Below are positions 32,506 through 41,909 of a stretch of 64,000 nt of DNA, piece by piece. Below the pieces are notes generated by a model. The model did no database searches. It was not told the origin of the DNA and was given only the letters and a program-made list of their open reading frames with translations. The position numbers and the translations under genes were made by a program. How positions within the stretch are numbered: position 1 is the first letter of the stretch; the number at the start of each line of letters is the position of its first letter. The DNA is taken from contig NZ_CP009282.1 in NCBI RefSeq assembly GCF_000758605.1, forward strand, positions 3,100,001-3,164,000. Direction: 5' to 3'. The stretch comes from Paenibacillus sp. FSL R5-0912. GTDB lineage: Bacteria > Bacillota > Bacilli > Paenibacillales > Paenibacillaceae.

Positions 32506-34808
32506 TCCGCAATGATATTCTCAAAAGCAAAGGGACCACTCTGACCACGATGATATTTGTGGCGGCCGCTGCGATGCTTGTTTCTCTGTCAGCAATCCTG
32601 ATCGTCAATCTGTCCGGAGCCATTGATACGCTCATGAAGCAGGCCGGAACACCACATTTCATGCAGATGCATTCCGGTGAACTGGATAAGTCGCGGTTTA
32701 CCGCTTTTGCCGAGCAGAACAGCAAGGTTGATAAATTTCAAGTGCTTGATTTCCTCAATGTTGAAGGTGCGAGGATTGTAATCGACGGCCAATCGCTTGC
32801 GGACAGCGTTCAGGATAACGGCTTCAGCACGCAAAGCGGGAAATTTGATTATCTGCTGGACCTGGACGGGAACGTGATTACGGCAGCTGACGGTGAGGTC
32901 TATGTTCCGGTAAGCTATATGAAGGATGGCTCAGCAAAAGTGGGGAGTACGGCCAACGTCGCCGGCAAGAATTTCACTGTAGCAGGATTTCTGCGTGATT
33001 CACAGATGAACTCGCCGCTCGCCTCGTCGAAGAGATTCCTTATAAGCCAGCATGATTATGCGGAAATTCAGGGTTTCGGAAGCACAGAATATCTGATTGA
33101 GTTCAGACTCAGAGATCTGTCCATGCTTGGCGCATTTGAAACAGACTACACCACTGCAGGTCTAGAAGCCAACGGACCAACCCTAACCTATCCCCTGTTC
33201 AAAATGGTGAATGCTATTTCCGACGGACTTATGATCGCGGTCATCCTCCTGGCAAGTGTGCTAGTTGTTGTTATCGCATTTATGTGTATACGTTTTACAC
33301 TCCTTGCAACTATAGAGAGCGATTACCGTGAGATCGGTGTGATGAAAGCCATCGGATTACGTGTTTCTGACCTGAAGAAGATCTATCTTGCGAAATACGC
33401 AGGTGTGGCGGCGCTGGGCAGTGTTCTCGGATTTGCGCTTTCGTTCCTATTCAGAGGTCTGCTGCTTGAGAATATCAGGTTATACATGGGGGAGAGTGAG
33501 AACTCTGCGCTTGCCTTAGGCTGCGGAGTCATTGGCGTACTGCTTGTATTCCTTGCGGTTACCGCTTATGTGAACAGGGTGCTGACACGCTTCCGGAAGA
33601 TTTCCCCTGCAGAAGCCATCCGCTTCGGTACTTCACAGGAACAACTGGCGGGCTCGAAGCGTTTCAATCTGAGCGGGAACCGGCTGCTGAATACGAATGT
33701 TTTTCTAGGTATCAAGGATGTCCTGTCGAGGAAAAGGCTATATGGCACAATGCTCGCTGTACTCATAATTTCTGCATTTATAATGATTGTTCCCCAGAAC
33801 CTCTACAATACGATTGCCTCCAAAAGCTTCATCACCTACATGGGAATCGGAGACAGTGATCTGCGCCTGGATATTCAGCAGACCGGCAATATTACTGAGA
33901 AGGCTGCTGATATTGCTCAGGTCATGGAGAACGACACAGCCATCTCCCGATACGCTGTACTTACAACACAGGCTCTCAAGGTGAAGCTGGAGAATGGATC
34001 AGTGGAACGGTTAAAGGTTGAGATCGGTGACCATTCAATTTTCCCTGTAGCCTATTCTGAAGGACGTGGGGCGGCTGCAGAGGACGAAGTTGCCCTCTCG
34101 GCTGTGAATGCTGATGAGCTGGGCAAAAAGGCTGGGGATCCCATTACACTGTTGGTTGACGGGGAACCCAGGGAGCTTACAGTATGCGGAATTTATTCGG
34201 ATGTTACCAATGGCGGAAAAACGGCCAAAGCCGTATTCACCACGAATTCAGCGGAAGCCATGTGGTCCGTTATTTATGCGGAGCTTGCAGATCCATCGCT
34301 AACCGGCAGTAAGGTAACCGAATATGCGGACCGCTTCAATTATGCGAAGGTGTCGGGGATTGATGAATATGTTACACAGACCTTCGGCTCTACCATCAGC
34401 TCAGTCGGTAAGGCCTCCCGGTTAGCCATTATCGTGATGCTGTTCATCAATGTACTGATTACGCTGTTGTTTATGCGGATGCTTGTGGCCAAGGACCGGC
34501 ATGCCATTGCCGTCATGAAGTCACTCGGGTTTACGAATTCGGATCTGACTGTACAATATTTCTCACGTTCGGTATTCGTGCTGCTTATCGGGATGGTTCT
34601 CGGCACATTGCTGGCAAACACGCTCGGGCAGGTACTTGCGGGTGTACTGATTTCCTCGTTTGGAGCTTCATCGTTCAAGTTCGTGATCAATCCGCTATCG
34701 GCGTATGTATTATGTCCGCTGATGATGGCAGGCTCAGTGCTGATCGCCACGATTATCGGTACAGCAGGAACAGGACGAATTCAAATATCCGGGAATATTA
34801 AGGAGTAG
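32490..34808 (+). CDS. FtsX-type ABC transporter permease
   Basis: A 772-residue permease with an N-terminal membrane helix, a large extracellular domain (about residues 45-235), a three-helix FtsX block with the conserved ESDYREIGVMKAIGLRVSDLKKIYL, a second extracellular part (about 430-610) and a second FtsX block with DRHAIAVMKSLGFTNSDLTVQYF. This matches bacitracin/lantibiotic-type or MacB-like mechanotransducing permeases. It overlaps the MFS gene by 16 bp and precedes the ATPase gene by 3 bp. It may serve in antimicrobial peptide resistance. Confidence 0.9.
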   Translation: MYYRIIRNDILKSKGTTLTTMIFVAAAAMLVSLSAILIVNLSGAIDTLMKQAGTPHFMQMHSGELDKSRFTAFAEQNSKVDKFQVLDFLNVEGARIVIDGQSLADSVQDNGFSTQSGKFDYLLDLDGNVITAADGEVYVPVSYMKDGSAKVGSTANVAGKNFTVAGFLRDSQMNSPLASSKRFLISQHDYAEIQGFGSTEYLIEFRLRDLSMLGAFETDYTTAGLEANGPTLTYPLFKMVNAISDGLMIAVILLASVLVVVIAFMCIRFTLLATIESDYREIGVMKAIGLRVSDLKKIYLAKYAGVAALGSVLGFALSFLFRGLLLENIRLYMGESENSALALGCGVIGVLLVFLAVTAYVNRVLTRFRKISPAEAIRFGTSQEQLAGSKRFNLSGNRLLNTNVFLGIKDVLSRKRLYGTMLAVLIISAFIMIVPQNLYNTIASKSFITYMGIGDSDLRLDIQQTGNITEKAADIAQVMENDTAISRYAVLTTQALKVKLENGSVERLKVEIGDHSIFPVAYSEGRGAAAEDEVALSAVNADELGKKAGDPITLLVDGEPRELTVCGIYSDVTNGGKTAKAVFTTNSAEAMWSVIYAELADPSLTGSKVTEYADRFNYAKVSGIDEYVTQTFGSTISSVGKASRLAIIVMLFINVLITLLFMRMLVAKDRHAIAVMKSLGFTNSDLTVQYFSRSVFVLLIGMVLGTLLANTLGQVLAGVLISSFGASSFKFVINPLSAYVLCPLMMAGSVLIATIIGTAGTGRIQISGNIKE

Positions 34809-34811
34809 GTC

Positions 34812-35576
34812 ATGGAGATGAAGAAGATGATTACCGGTATAAATATAACCAAACATTACGGCACCGGTGATGACAAGCGTAATGTTCTGGACGGAGTGTC
34901 TATCGAAATTAAAGAAGGGGAGTTCGTGTCAGTTATGGGACCTTCGGGCTCTGGTAAGTCGACGCTGATGTTTGCGCTGAGCGGAATGGAGCGGATGGAC
35001 GGCGGACGGGTTACTTTTGACGGCAGGGATCTGGGGACACTTGCGGAGAATGAGCTTGCTGACCTGCGCAGAACGGGAATGGGCTTTGTGTTTCAGCAGC
35101 CGACACTAATGAAGAACTTGAACATCCTGGATAATATTATCCTTCCATCCATGCGTGACAACAGACGAAACGCCGCAGGGATTACAGAGCAAGCAAGGCA
35201 GCTTATGCAGAAGGTGGGAATCGCGGAGCTGGCGAAGCGGGATATTACGCAGGCCTCGGGAGGGCAGCTTCAGCGTGCAGGGATATGCCGCGCATTGATG
35301 AGCAGCCCGAGAATTATATTTGGTGACGAGCCGACCGGTGCGCTTAACCTGAAAGCTGCCCAGGAGATCATGGACCTGCTGTCCGAGATCAATGCGGAGG
35401 GTACGGCGGTCATGCTGGTCACTCATGATGCAACGATTGCAGCGAAGACGGAGCGGATTATGTTCATGTGTGACGGCAGAATTGTGAGCGAAATGCGGCT
35501 GCCAAAATACAGCGGCAAGGATATTGAGGAGCGGGTGAACAAGCTCACGGCGAAAATGCGGGAGATTGGTATTTAG
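34812..35576 (+). CDS. ABC transporter ATP-binding protein (MacB/BceA-like)
   Basis: A 254-residue ATPase. Walker A is GPSGSGKST (residues 43-51), the signature is ASGGQLQRAGI and Walker B is IIFGDEPTGALN, the form typical of LolD/MacB/BceA ATPases with an FtsX-type partner. AGGAG sits before ATG 34812, three bases after the permease stop. It energises the 772-residue permease. It ends the TetR-led operon. Confidence 0.94.
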   Translation: MEMKKMITGINITKHYGTGDDKRNVLDGVSIEIKEGEFVSVMGPSGSGKSTLMFALSGMERMDGGRVTFDGRDLGTLAENELADLRRTGMGFVFQQPTLMKNLNILDNIILPSMRDNRRNAAGITEQARQLMQKVGIAELAKRDITQASGGQLQRAGICRALMSSPRIIFGDEPTGALNLKAAQEIMDLLSEINAEGTAVMLVTHDATIAAKTERIMFMCDGRIVSEMRLPKYSGKDIEERVNKLTAKMREIGI

Positions 35577-35648
35577 TGAAAATGAACGATTAGCGCAGGC
35601 TATACGTATTATAGTTATTTGCTAACACCAATGAAGAGGTGAGAGGAA

Positions 35649-36362
35649 ATGCTGACGATCAAACATTTTACGAAGAGTTATAAGGGCGGAAAAAAGGCAG
35701 TGGATGACCTCAGTTTAGTGGTCGAGCGGGGCGATATCTATGGCTTCATCGGTCACAACGGGGCGGGCAAAACAACGACTATCCGCGCTGTAGTGGGCGT
35801 GCTTGATTTTGAAGAAGGGGAAATTGAAATTGATGGAATCTCCATTAAAAAAGATCCGTTAGCCTGCAAGGCGAAACTTGCCTATATTCCGGATAATCCC
35901 GATCTGTACGATCATCTTACCGGCATTCAGTACTTGAATTTCATCGGCGATCTCTTTGGCGTATCCAAGGCAAACCGTGAGCGGCTCATCCAGAAATACA
36001 GTGATGCTTTTCAGCTTACGGCCAATTTGGGCGATATGATCTCCTCGTATTCTCACGGGATGAAGCAGAAGCTCGCCATCATCTCCGCGCTCATTCATGA
36101 GCCTAAGCTCTTAGTGCTCGATGAACCTTTTGTAGGCCTTGATCCCAAAGCTGCGCATACGCTGAAGACCATCATGGCTGAGCTGTGCAGCAGCGGCGGG
36201 GCGATCTTCTTCTCGACACATGTGCTGGATACGGCCGAGAAGATTTGCAATAAGATCGCGATCATTAAGGGAGGCCAGCTGATTGCCCATGGTAGCACTG
36301 AAGAGGTGAAGGGCAAGAATAGCCTTGAGGAAGTATTCATGGAGCTGATCGACAATGATTAA
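35649..36362 (+). CDS. ABC transporter ATP-binding protein
   Basis: A 237-residue ATPase of the YxlF/YtrB-like ABC-2 group. Walker A is GHNGAGKTT (residues 35-43), the signature YSHGMKQKL and Walker B LLVLDEPFVGLDP. GAGGTGAGAGG precedes ATG 35649. It overlaps the next gene by eight bases. It follows the TetR-led operon by 72 bp with no visible terminator, so the same transcript could extend through it. Confidence 0.93.
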   Translation: MLTIKHFTKSYKGGKKAVDDLSLVVERGDIYGFIGHNGAGKTTTIRAVVGVLDFEEGEIEIDGISIKKDPLACKAKLAYIPDNPDLYDHLTGIQYLNFIGDLFGVSKANRERLIQKYSDAFQLTANLGDMISSYSHGMKQKLAIISALIHEPKLLVLDEPFVGLDPKAAHTLKTIMAELCSSGGAIFFSTHVLDTAEKICNKIAIIKGGQLIAHGSTEEVKGKNSLEEVFMELIDND

Positions 36363-37953
36363 TATCTGGAGGTTAACGAAGCTGCAGCTGATGTCCTCCT
36401 TCGGCCTTAATAAAGCACTGCATACCAAAGATCCTGCAGAGAGACGCAAGGCGCTGCTGCTCAGCCTAACAATTATCGCTGGTGTACTTATGATAGGAGC
36501 GATGTCTTTCAGCTACAGCTTCATGATGGCTAAGGCTTTTGAAGAGCTCGGACGGATGGATTTGCTGCTGGCCATTATGATGGCTGTCACTTCGATGGTC
36601 GGGTTCTTCACAACGGTCTATAAGGCCAGTGGTGTATTATTCAGCTATAAGGACTATGATATGGTGATGTCGCTGCCGGTGAAGACGAGTCATGTTGTTG
36701 CGAGCCGTGTGCTTCAGCTATATGTGATGAATCTGTTTTTCACCCTGCTGGTTATGCTGCCGGCCGGTACGGTATATGCGATGCAAGTGAATCCGGGTGT
36801 GATTTTTTATCTGTTTTTTCTAATGACGCTTCTATTCATCACCTTACTGCCGATTATAGCGGCAACGATTATTGGCTCATTGATCAGCTGGATATCTTCA
36901 AGGTTTAGAGCAAGCAAGCTGATTAGTATACTCTTCACTTTTGCCTTCATTATTGTACTCATGCTGGGTTCATTTAATCTTAACGGAGACGAGCAGGAGC
37001 TTGCGGATTTAGGGGCTGGGCTGGGTGATGCGATCTTTAAGCTGTATCCTCTGGCTTCCGTGTATGTGGATGCTGTCTGCTCGTACCAGGTACCTTCATT
37101 GATCTTCTTTATTGCTCTGTCTGTACTTGCATTTGTACTCTTCTCCACAGTGCTGGCAACACGGTACAAAGCTATCCATACGGGACTAATGACAAGCCAC
37201 GCAGGCAGCAAATATACTATGAAGCCGTTGCAGGCAAATTCTGCATTCAAGGCGTTGTATCTCAAGGAGCTGCGCCGCTACTTCAGTTCTACTAATTATG
37301 TGCTGAACACAGGCATTGGTATGGTTCTGTTACTGGTAATGTCGGTTTCCTTATTGTTCCTCAGTTCAGAGAAGCTCGGAGCCTTGCTTGAAATTCCGCA
37401 ATTATCACAGTATTTGAGCACGCTGAGTCCGCTTGTGGTTTCCTTATTTGTGATTATTAGCTGCACCACGGCAAGTTCGATTTCGCTTGAAGGGAATCAT
37501 CTGTGGATTTTACAAAGCTCGCCCGTCTCTAAACCTACCATTATCCTCAGTAAAGTTGCCGTGAATCTCACCCTTACGTTGCCAGTCATTGCCGTAAGCT
37601 GGGTACTGCTTATCTATACACTGGGGACTGGATGGGCCGAAAGTATATTAATGCTTGTGATCCCAGTGATCTACGCTTGTTACTCTGCCATGCTGGGCGT
37701 TATTGTGAACCTGAAGCTGCCTAAGCTGGAATGGACAAATGAGGTTGCGGTAATCAAGCAGAGTGCAGCAGTGCTGGTGTCGATGATTCTCGGATTCATC
37801 AGTCTGGCTGCTCCAGCGGCTCTATTCATGCTTCTTAGTAATGTGAATGGAAATCTCCTTATGCTGATATACGCAGTTATAATGGCAGGGGGCTGCGCCG
37901 GAATGTACAGGTATATACGGGTTAGCGGGGAGCGGTTGTTTCAGAGGCTGTAG
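36355..37953 (+). CDS. Large ABC transporter permease
   Basis: A 532-residue membrane protein with about 12 to 14 hydrophobic segments, a fused double-length ABC-2-type permease such as those beside SkfE-like ATPases. FSYKDYDMVMSLPVKTSHVVASRVLQLYVMNL is the conserved first coupling segment and SLEGNHLWILQSSPVSKPTIILSKVAVNL the equivalent in the second half. It overlaps the ATPase gene by eight bases. Export of a peptide or toxic compound is likely; the substrate is unknown. Confidence 0.87.
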   Translation: MINIWRLTKLQLMSSFGLNKALHTKDPAERRKALLLSLTIIAGVLMIGAMSFSYSFMMAKAFEELGRMDLLLAIMMAVTSMVGFFTTVYKASGVLFSYKDYDMVMSLPVKTSHVVASRVLQLYVMNLFFTLLVMLPAGTVYAMQVNPGVIFYLFFLMTLLFITLLPIIAATIIGSLISWISSRFRASKLISILFTFAFIIVLMLGSFNLNGDEQELADLGAGLGDAIFKLYPLASVYVDAVCSYQVPSLIFFIALSVLAFVLFSTVLATRYKAIHTGLMTSHAGSKYTMKPLQANSAFKALYLKELRRYFSSTNYVLNTGIGMVLLLVMSVSLLFLSSEKLGALLEIPQLSQYLSTLSPLVVSLFVIISCTTASSISLEGNHLWILQSSPVSKPTIILSKVAVNLTLTLPVIAVSWVLLIYTLGTGWAESILMLVIPVIYACYSAMLGVIVNLKLPKLEWTNEVAVIKQSAAVLVSMILGFISLAAPAALFMLLSNVNGNLLMLIYAVIMAGGCAGMYRYIRVSGERLFQRL

Positions 37954-37959
37954 CACACA

Positions 37960-38012
37960 AAAGAAACCACTCTTAAAATAGGATTAAACCTTTCTAAGAA
38001 GTGGTTTCTTTG
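37960..38012 (+). terminator. Terminator of the second ABC pair
   Basis: A long stem: AAAGAAACCACT...CTT pairs with AAGAAGTGGTTTCTTT (37996-38012). Confidence 0.85.
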
Positions 38013-38014
38013 TG

Positions 38015-38277
38015 TTGTCTATGAACAAAGCTCATCATAGCCCCTCATGTTAATCTATTAAGGTTTAGTAACGCAGGCCATAAAAACCAGTATCATCGCA
38101 TGCGCATCCGGGGAACGGGCTGGAGGATGGCATCCATATCCGTTACTGACATTCTGGAAATTATACGTTGAGTTACGTACGTTCACCGATATTCCTCCCA
38201 CCAGTCTATTTTATATCATGTATGGACTTGATAATTTTACCATATCACCCGCTTAGGCTAAACTCCGCTCCATGGAT
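38015..38277. other. Gap without recognised features
   Basis: About 260 bp between the terminator and trpS. I see no gene, repeat or strong hairpin; it contains only the 3' flank of trpS. Confidence 0.5.
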
Positions 38278-39279
38278 CTATTTATATCGTCCGATCCTGG
38301 ATTTGACCTGGGCAAGCAGAGGTGCAGCTAGGGCTCTTGCCTTCCGGGCACCTTCACTCAGGATCGCGTCGATCTGCTCTGGCGCTGCCATTAACTCATT
38401 GTATTTGTTCCGGGGTTCCTCCAGTGCAGCATTAACCACCTGAAACAGCTCCTGCTTAGCCTCACCCCAACTGATGCCGCTTAGATATTGGTTCCTGAAA
38501 TCCTGTACTTGAGCGGGAGCCGCAAACTCTTTGTACAGCAAGAAAATATTAGACGTATCCGGGTCTTTCGGTTCCTCGGGAGGTGTAGAGTCTGTTTTGA
38601 TTTTGCTGATCAGCTTCTTCAGGTTCTCTGGTGTTTCGAACAGCGGAATCGTATTATTATAGCTTTTGCTCATCTTCCGCCCGTCCAGCCCTGGAATCAC
38701 GGATGTGTTCTCATCGACCCTATAATCAGGCAGCTTGAAGGTATCCCCATAAATCCGGTTGAAGCCTTCGGCAATATCCCTGGCGATCTCCACATGCTGA
38801 ATCTGGTCTTTACCGACAGGGACCTTGTCTGATTGAAACAGCAGAATGTCCGCTGCCATCAGAACCGGATAAGTGAACAGGCCCATATTGACTCCGGTAT
38901 CCGCATCCACGCCTGATTGAATATTTTGTTCATGAATGGCTTTGTACGCATGGGCACGGTTCATTAGACCTTTGGACGTCAGGCAAGATAGAATCCAGTG
39001 AAGCTCGAAGATCTCCGGCACATCAGATTGTCGATAAAAGATTACCCGCTCCGGGTCCAGTCCCAGTGCCAGCCATGTAGCTGCGATACCATAAGACAGA
39101 TTACGAAACTCGTCTCTGTCCTGTATGAAAGTTAATCCATGATAGTCAGCGATAAAATAAAGCGCAGTACAATCACTGGCCCCGGCGAGTTGCAGTGCAG
39201 GCTTGATCGCTCCGATGTAATTCCCCAGATGGACTTTGCCCGTAGGCTTAATTCCGGTTAATACAATTTCCTTACTCAT
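38278..39279 (-). CDS. trpS: Tryptophanyl-tRNA synthetase
   Basis: A 333-residue class I aminoacyl-tRNA synthetase. The HIGH-equivalent is PTGKVHLGN (residues 12-20) and the KMSKS loop is GRKMSKS near residue 200. ADYHGL, RQSDVPEI, KGLMNRAHAYKA and PVLMAADIL resemble the Pseudomonas aeruginosa type of TrpRS more than B. subtilis TrpS. The start is ATG 39279 behind GGAGGG. A T-box leader lies upstream, so it is induced by uncharged tRNA-Trp. It may be a second, auxiliary synthetase. Confidence 0.92.
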   Translation of the reverse strand: MSKEIVLTGIKPTGKVHLGNYIGAIKPALQLAGASDCTALYFIADYHGLTFIQDRDEFRNLSYGIAATWLALGLDPERVIFYRQSDVPEIFELHWILSCLTSKGLMNRAHAYKAIHEQNIQSGVDADTGVNMGLFTYPVLMAADILLFQSDKVPVGKDQIQHVEIARDIAEGFNRIYGDTFKLPDYRVDENTSVIPGLDGRKMSKSYNNTIPLFETPENLKKLISKIKTDSTPPEEPKDPDTSNIFLLYKEFAAPAQVQDFRNQYLSGISWGEAKQELFQVVNAALEEPRNKYNELMAAPEQIDAILSEGARKARALAAPLLAQVKSRIGRYK

Positions 39280-39301
39280 GTTATCCCTCCGTTTATGTAT
39301 C

Positions 39302-39577
39302 AAAAAGGGGTCCTCTCATCCTGAAAAGGACGAGAGAACCCCGTGGTACCACCTTAATTAGCCCGGATTGTGATCCGGACCCGCTTAAACGTATCGTGAC
39401 ATCGCTATATGCCCTGAATACGCGTCTCTTGTAACGATGAGACCTTCGCCAAAGCCTACTTCCTGAAGGTTCGGTTTGGATGCTCAGAAGCCCACTTCGG
39501 CATAATCCCTACACTGATTCGCACCGGCCATCAGCTCTCTGGAGTATTCGTTATGCGTACTCTCTTCGTCATTGCAA
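39302..39577 (-). ncRNA. T-box riboswitch leader of trpS
   Basis: On the minus strand the leader shows AGAGAG, the stem I segment GGTGCGAATCAG, a UGG triplet at 39494-39492 as likely Trp specifier, the T-box GGTGGTACCACGG (39353-39341) and an intrinsic terminator (39342-39302) with five T. The competing antiterminator would form with uncharged tRNA-Trp. Confidence 0.92.
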
Positions 39578-39583
39578 AGTTGT

Positions 39584-39611
39584 ATAATATTGTATTACTG
39601 TATTTTTACAA
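39584..39611 (-). promoter_or_regulatory. trpS promoter
   Basis: On the minus strand TTGTAA (39611-39606) and TATTAT (39589-39584) are 16 bp apart, just upstream of the T-box leader. Confidence 0.6.
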
Positions 39612-39663
39612 CATCTAAGGGTGAATGTCAATTGATAGTTAAAACAGATTAGGGAGTGAGTCC

Positions 39664-40340
39664 GTGCGGACATTACGTGAAAAGCTTGAGGATTATACGA
39701 ATGAGTACCTGAAGCTGTATGATTTTTACGGGGTTATTCAAGTTACCCGGAAGGGCGAAGTACTCTTTGAGAAGGCCTGCGGCTATGCGAGTATTGAGTT
39801 TGGAATTAAAAATGATATGCATTCATGCTTCTCACTTGCTTCCATGTCTAAACAGTTTACGGCTTTTGCAGTTATGCTTCTATGTGACAGGCAGGTGCTG
39901 GATATCGATCAATCCGCACAGCTATATCTACCTGCAGATCTGAAAATTGATGAGTCTATTACCGTACATCATTTATTGTCACACACATCCGGTTTATATA
40001 ATTTTTTTAATTTTGAGAATGATTTTTTCGGCGGATATAACAGAATGAATTACTCACAGACGGAGTACTTCCAGCAGTATATCAACAAGAAGCCCACAAA
40101 GCCGGCGGGTACAGAATATGATTATAATAACTCCAATTTCTGGAAGACAAAATCCAGATAGAAATCATAAACGGAAAATTATATTTCACGAGATTCTCCG
40201 GCAATTTTCATATTGAGCTCTATCCAGTAGGTGAGGGAGTATTTGTCCAAAGATATTATGACCAGACCCATCCCTACAGGATCGCAGAGAATGAGATGGG
40301 TGAGATGACTTTTTTCGGGCACACCAGGATTACTTCTTGA
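39664..40340 (+). pseudogene. Serine beta-lactamase-like hydrolase with internal deletion
   Basis: The first 150 codons are a normal penicillin-binding-protein-like serine hydrolase N-terminus with the SxxK motif (SMSK) and YNNSN (YxN motif), then the frame stops at 40161. In another frame, KIQIEIINGKLYFTRFSGNFHIELYPVGEGVF runs to a stop at 40340, the C-terminal lipocalin-like part of the same family. The central region of roughly 150 to 200 residues, including the KTG-like motif, is missing. An internal deletion with a frameshift near 40141 explains this. Confidence 0.78.
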
Positions 40341-40342
40341 TA

Positions 40343-40372
40343 TTGACGCAGCGTCAAGTGATACGATAGCTA
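40343..40372 (+). promoter_or_regulatory. MerR-type promoter with 15-bp palindrome
   Basis: TTGACGC-A-GCGTCAA (40343-40357) is perfect and includes the -35 TTGACG. A TAGCTA box 18 bp after the -35 (40367-40372) may be the -10; MerR promoters have long spacers. Confidence 0.55.
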
Positions 40373-40396
40373 TGAGATCTCAGAGAGGAGAGCGAA

Positions 40397-41272
40397 ATGA
40401 ACAGATCTGTTGCTATACAAGAAATGTCGGAGCAGCTGGGGCTGACGAGCCGTACGCTGCGCCACTGGGAAGCGGAAGGGTTATTCCAAAGCGATAGAGA
40501 TGTTTCCTCCGGTTGGCGTGTGTACGACGAACATGCACTGGCATGTATTCGGATAACAGCGATGCTGCGGAAGATGGACATTCCGATCAAAGAAATAAAG
40601 ACTGTCCTTATAGCGAAATCAATAGCCGGACTTAGTAAAGTCATAGAGAAGAAAGTGAACTCTCTTAAGAAGCAAAGAGAACAGGTAGGGCTTGTTGAGA
40701 AGCAGTTGACCCGGGTCCTGGAATACCTGGAGAGGCAGAATGAAGGAAATCTGGTCCTGGATGATATCCTTATGGAGACGGAGGCTGTATTTATGAGCAG
40801 TTTAACGGAACAGCATGTATTCAAAATCATTGACTTAGCACCCATGAGAGTCGCTTTTCATATTGTCGTGGACGTATCCCCCGAGGACAAAGTGATGGGG
40901 CCGCTGATGGATTGGCTGAGGTCAGCGAATCTGCTCGGCACGGCGCGTTTCTTCGGCGGGAACATGAAGCCTATGCCCGGCAGTGCCGGCAAACCTTATG
41001 GCTATGGAATGTGTGCGACCATTCCTGAGGGCGTTGTTGTGCCGGAGCCCTTTAAGGAAATGACGCTGCCCGGAGGATTATTTGCTATGCTGGAAAGCAG
41101 CGACGACATTGGCGGATCATGGAAGACACTGATGAATCAGTTATCACAAAGTAAGAAATACCGCTCTGACCGCGGACGGCTCTGCCTGGAAGAGCATATC
41201 CGTAATGATCATCCGGAAGGCAGCGGTAATCTGTATTATTTGAACCTGCTGGAGCCGGTGTTATTGAAATAA
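40397..41272 (+). CDS. MerR family regulator with effector-binding domain
   Basis: A 291-residue protein. The N-terminal MerR HTH is IQEMSEQLGLTSRTLRHWEAEGLFQ...WRVYDEHALACIRI, followed by a coiled-coil dimerisation helix (about 75-120) and a C-terminal GyrI-like/AraC effector domain (about 150-291). Such proteins sense lipophilic drugs or cations and activate efflux genes, as BmrR does. The start is ATG 40397 behind GAGAGGAGAG. The palindrome at 40343-40357 is a probable autoregulatory site. No drug pump is next to it. Confidence 0.88.
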   Translation: MNRSVAIQEMSEQLGLTSRTLRHWEAEGLFQSDRDVSSGWRVYDEHALACIRITAMLRKMDIPIKEIKTVLIAKSIAGLSKVIEKKVNSLKKQREQVGLVEKQLTRVLEYLERQNEGNLVLDDILMETEAVFMSSLTEQHVFKIIDLAPMRVAFHIVVDVSPEDKVMGPLMDWLRSANLLGTARFFGGNMKPMPGSAGKPYGYGMCATIPEGVVVPEPFKEMTLPGGLFAMLESSDDIGGSWKTLMNQLSQSKKYRSDRGRLCLEEHIRNDHPEGSGNLYYLNLLEPVLLK

Positions 41273-41405
41273 GTGTAAACGGCGGACTTCCTTAGTGAAG
41301 TTCCGCCTGTTTGCATTCAAGAATCTACATGCAATATATCATGGTGGAATGATGTATTTCATTGTAATGTTTGGAAGTGTATTTGAAGAGGAAATGGGGA
41401 GGGAC

Positions 41406-41891
41406 ATGGGAATAGAATTTAGGAAAATAAGTGAGTTCGGGCGGGGAACACTCTTTGAATTATTGAAAGATGCCTATGCCTTTAATTGCCGGTATGAGCA
41501 AAGCTGCCTTGCTGAATGGCGGGAATTTGACAACTTTTTCTTTGATAATCTGCAAATTGCCGAAAAATACGGATTCATCACAACGCTAAACGGTGAAGCC
41601 ATCGGATTTGTTACCTGGGACCCGAGGAACCTGCCAGAGGTTGCGGAAATAGGCCACAACTGCATTGCTTCAGCACACAAAGGTAAAGGTTACAGTAAGA
41701 TGCAGCTTCAAGAAGCAGTGAATAGAATCCTCCAAAAAGAAGTCCGTAAAATTATTGTAACAACGAATGATGATCTAATCCCTGCCCGGCGGATGTATGA
41801 GCGTATCGGATTCACCCTGGCGCGTAGAAGACCGAATAATCATATTGCCGGATTGGATGGCGAACACTTGGATTATGTATATTTTGTATAA
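41406..41891 (+). CDS. GNAT family acetyltransferase
   Basis: A 161-residue N-acetyltransferase. VAEIGHNCIASAHKGKGYSKMQLQEAV carries a variant acetyl-CoA-binding loop (KGKGYS), and TTNDDLIPARRMYERIGFTLARRR is the typical C-terminal block. ATG 41406 is chosen because GGGGAGGGA precedes it; the upstream in-frame ATG at 41295 has no binding site. It is followed after 18 bp by a second GNAT gene. Acceptor unknown. Confidence 0.85.
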   Translation: MGIEFRKISEFGRGTLFELLKDAYAFNCRYEQSCLAEWREFDNFFFDNLQIAEKYGFITTLNGEAIGFVTWDPRNLPEVAEIGHNCIASAHKGKGYSKMQLQEAVNRILQKEVRKIIVTTNDDLIPARRMYERIGFTLARRRPNNHIAGLDGEHLDYVYFV

Positions 41892-41909
41892 AATCTGGAG
41901 GTACATAGG

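Noticed and set aside
39581..39620. A possible further copy of the 130-bp repeat (TTGTA and TACAAC motifs)
   Set aside because: Only short AT-rich motifs match; they are explained by the trpS promoter.
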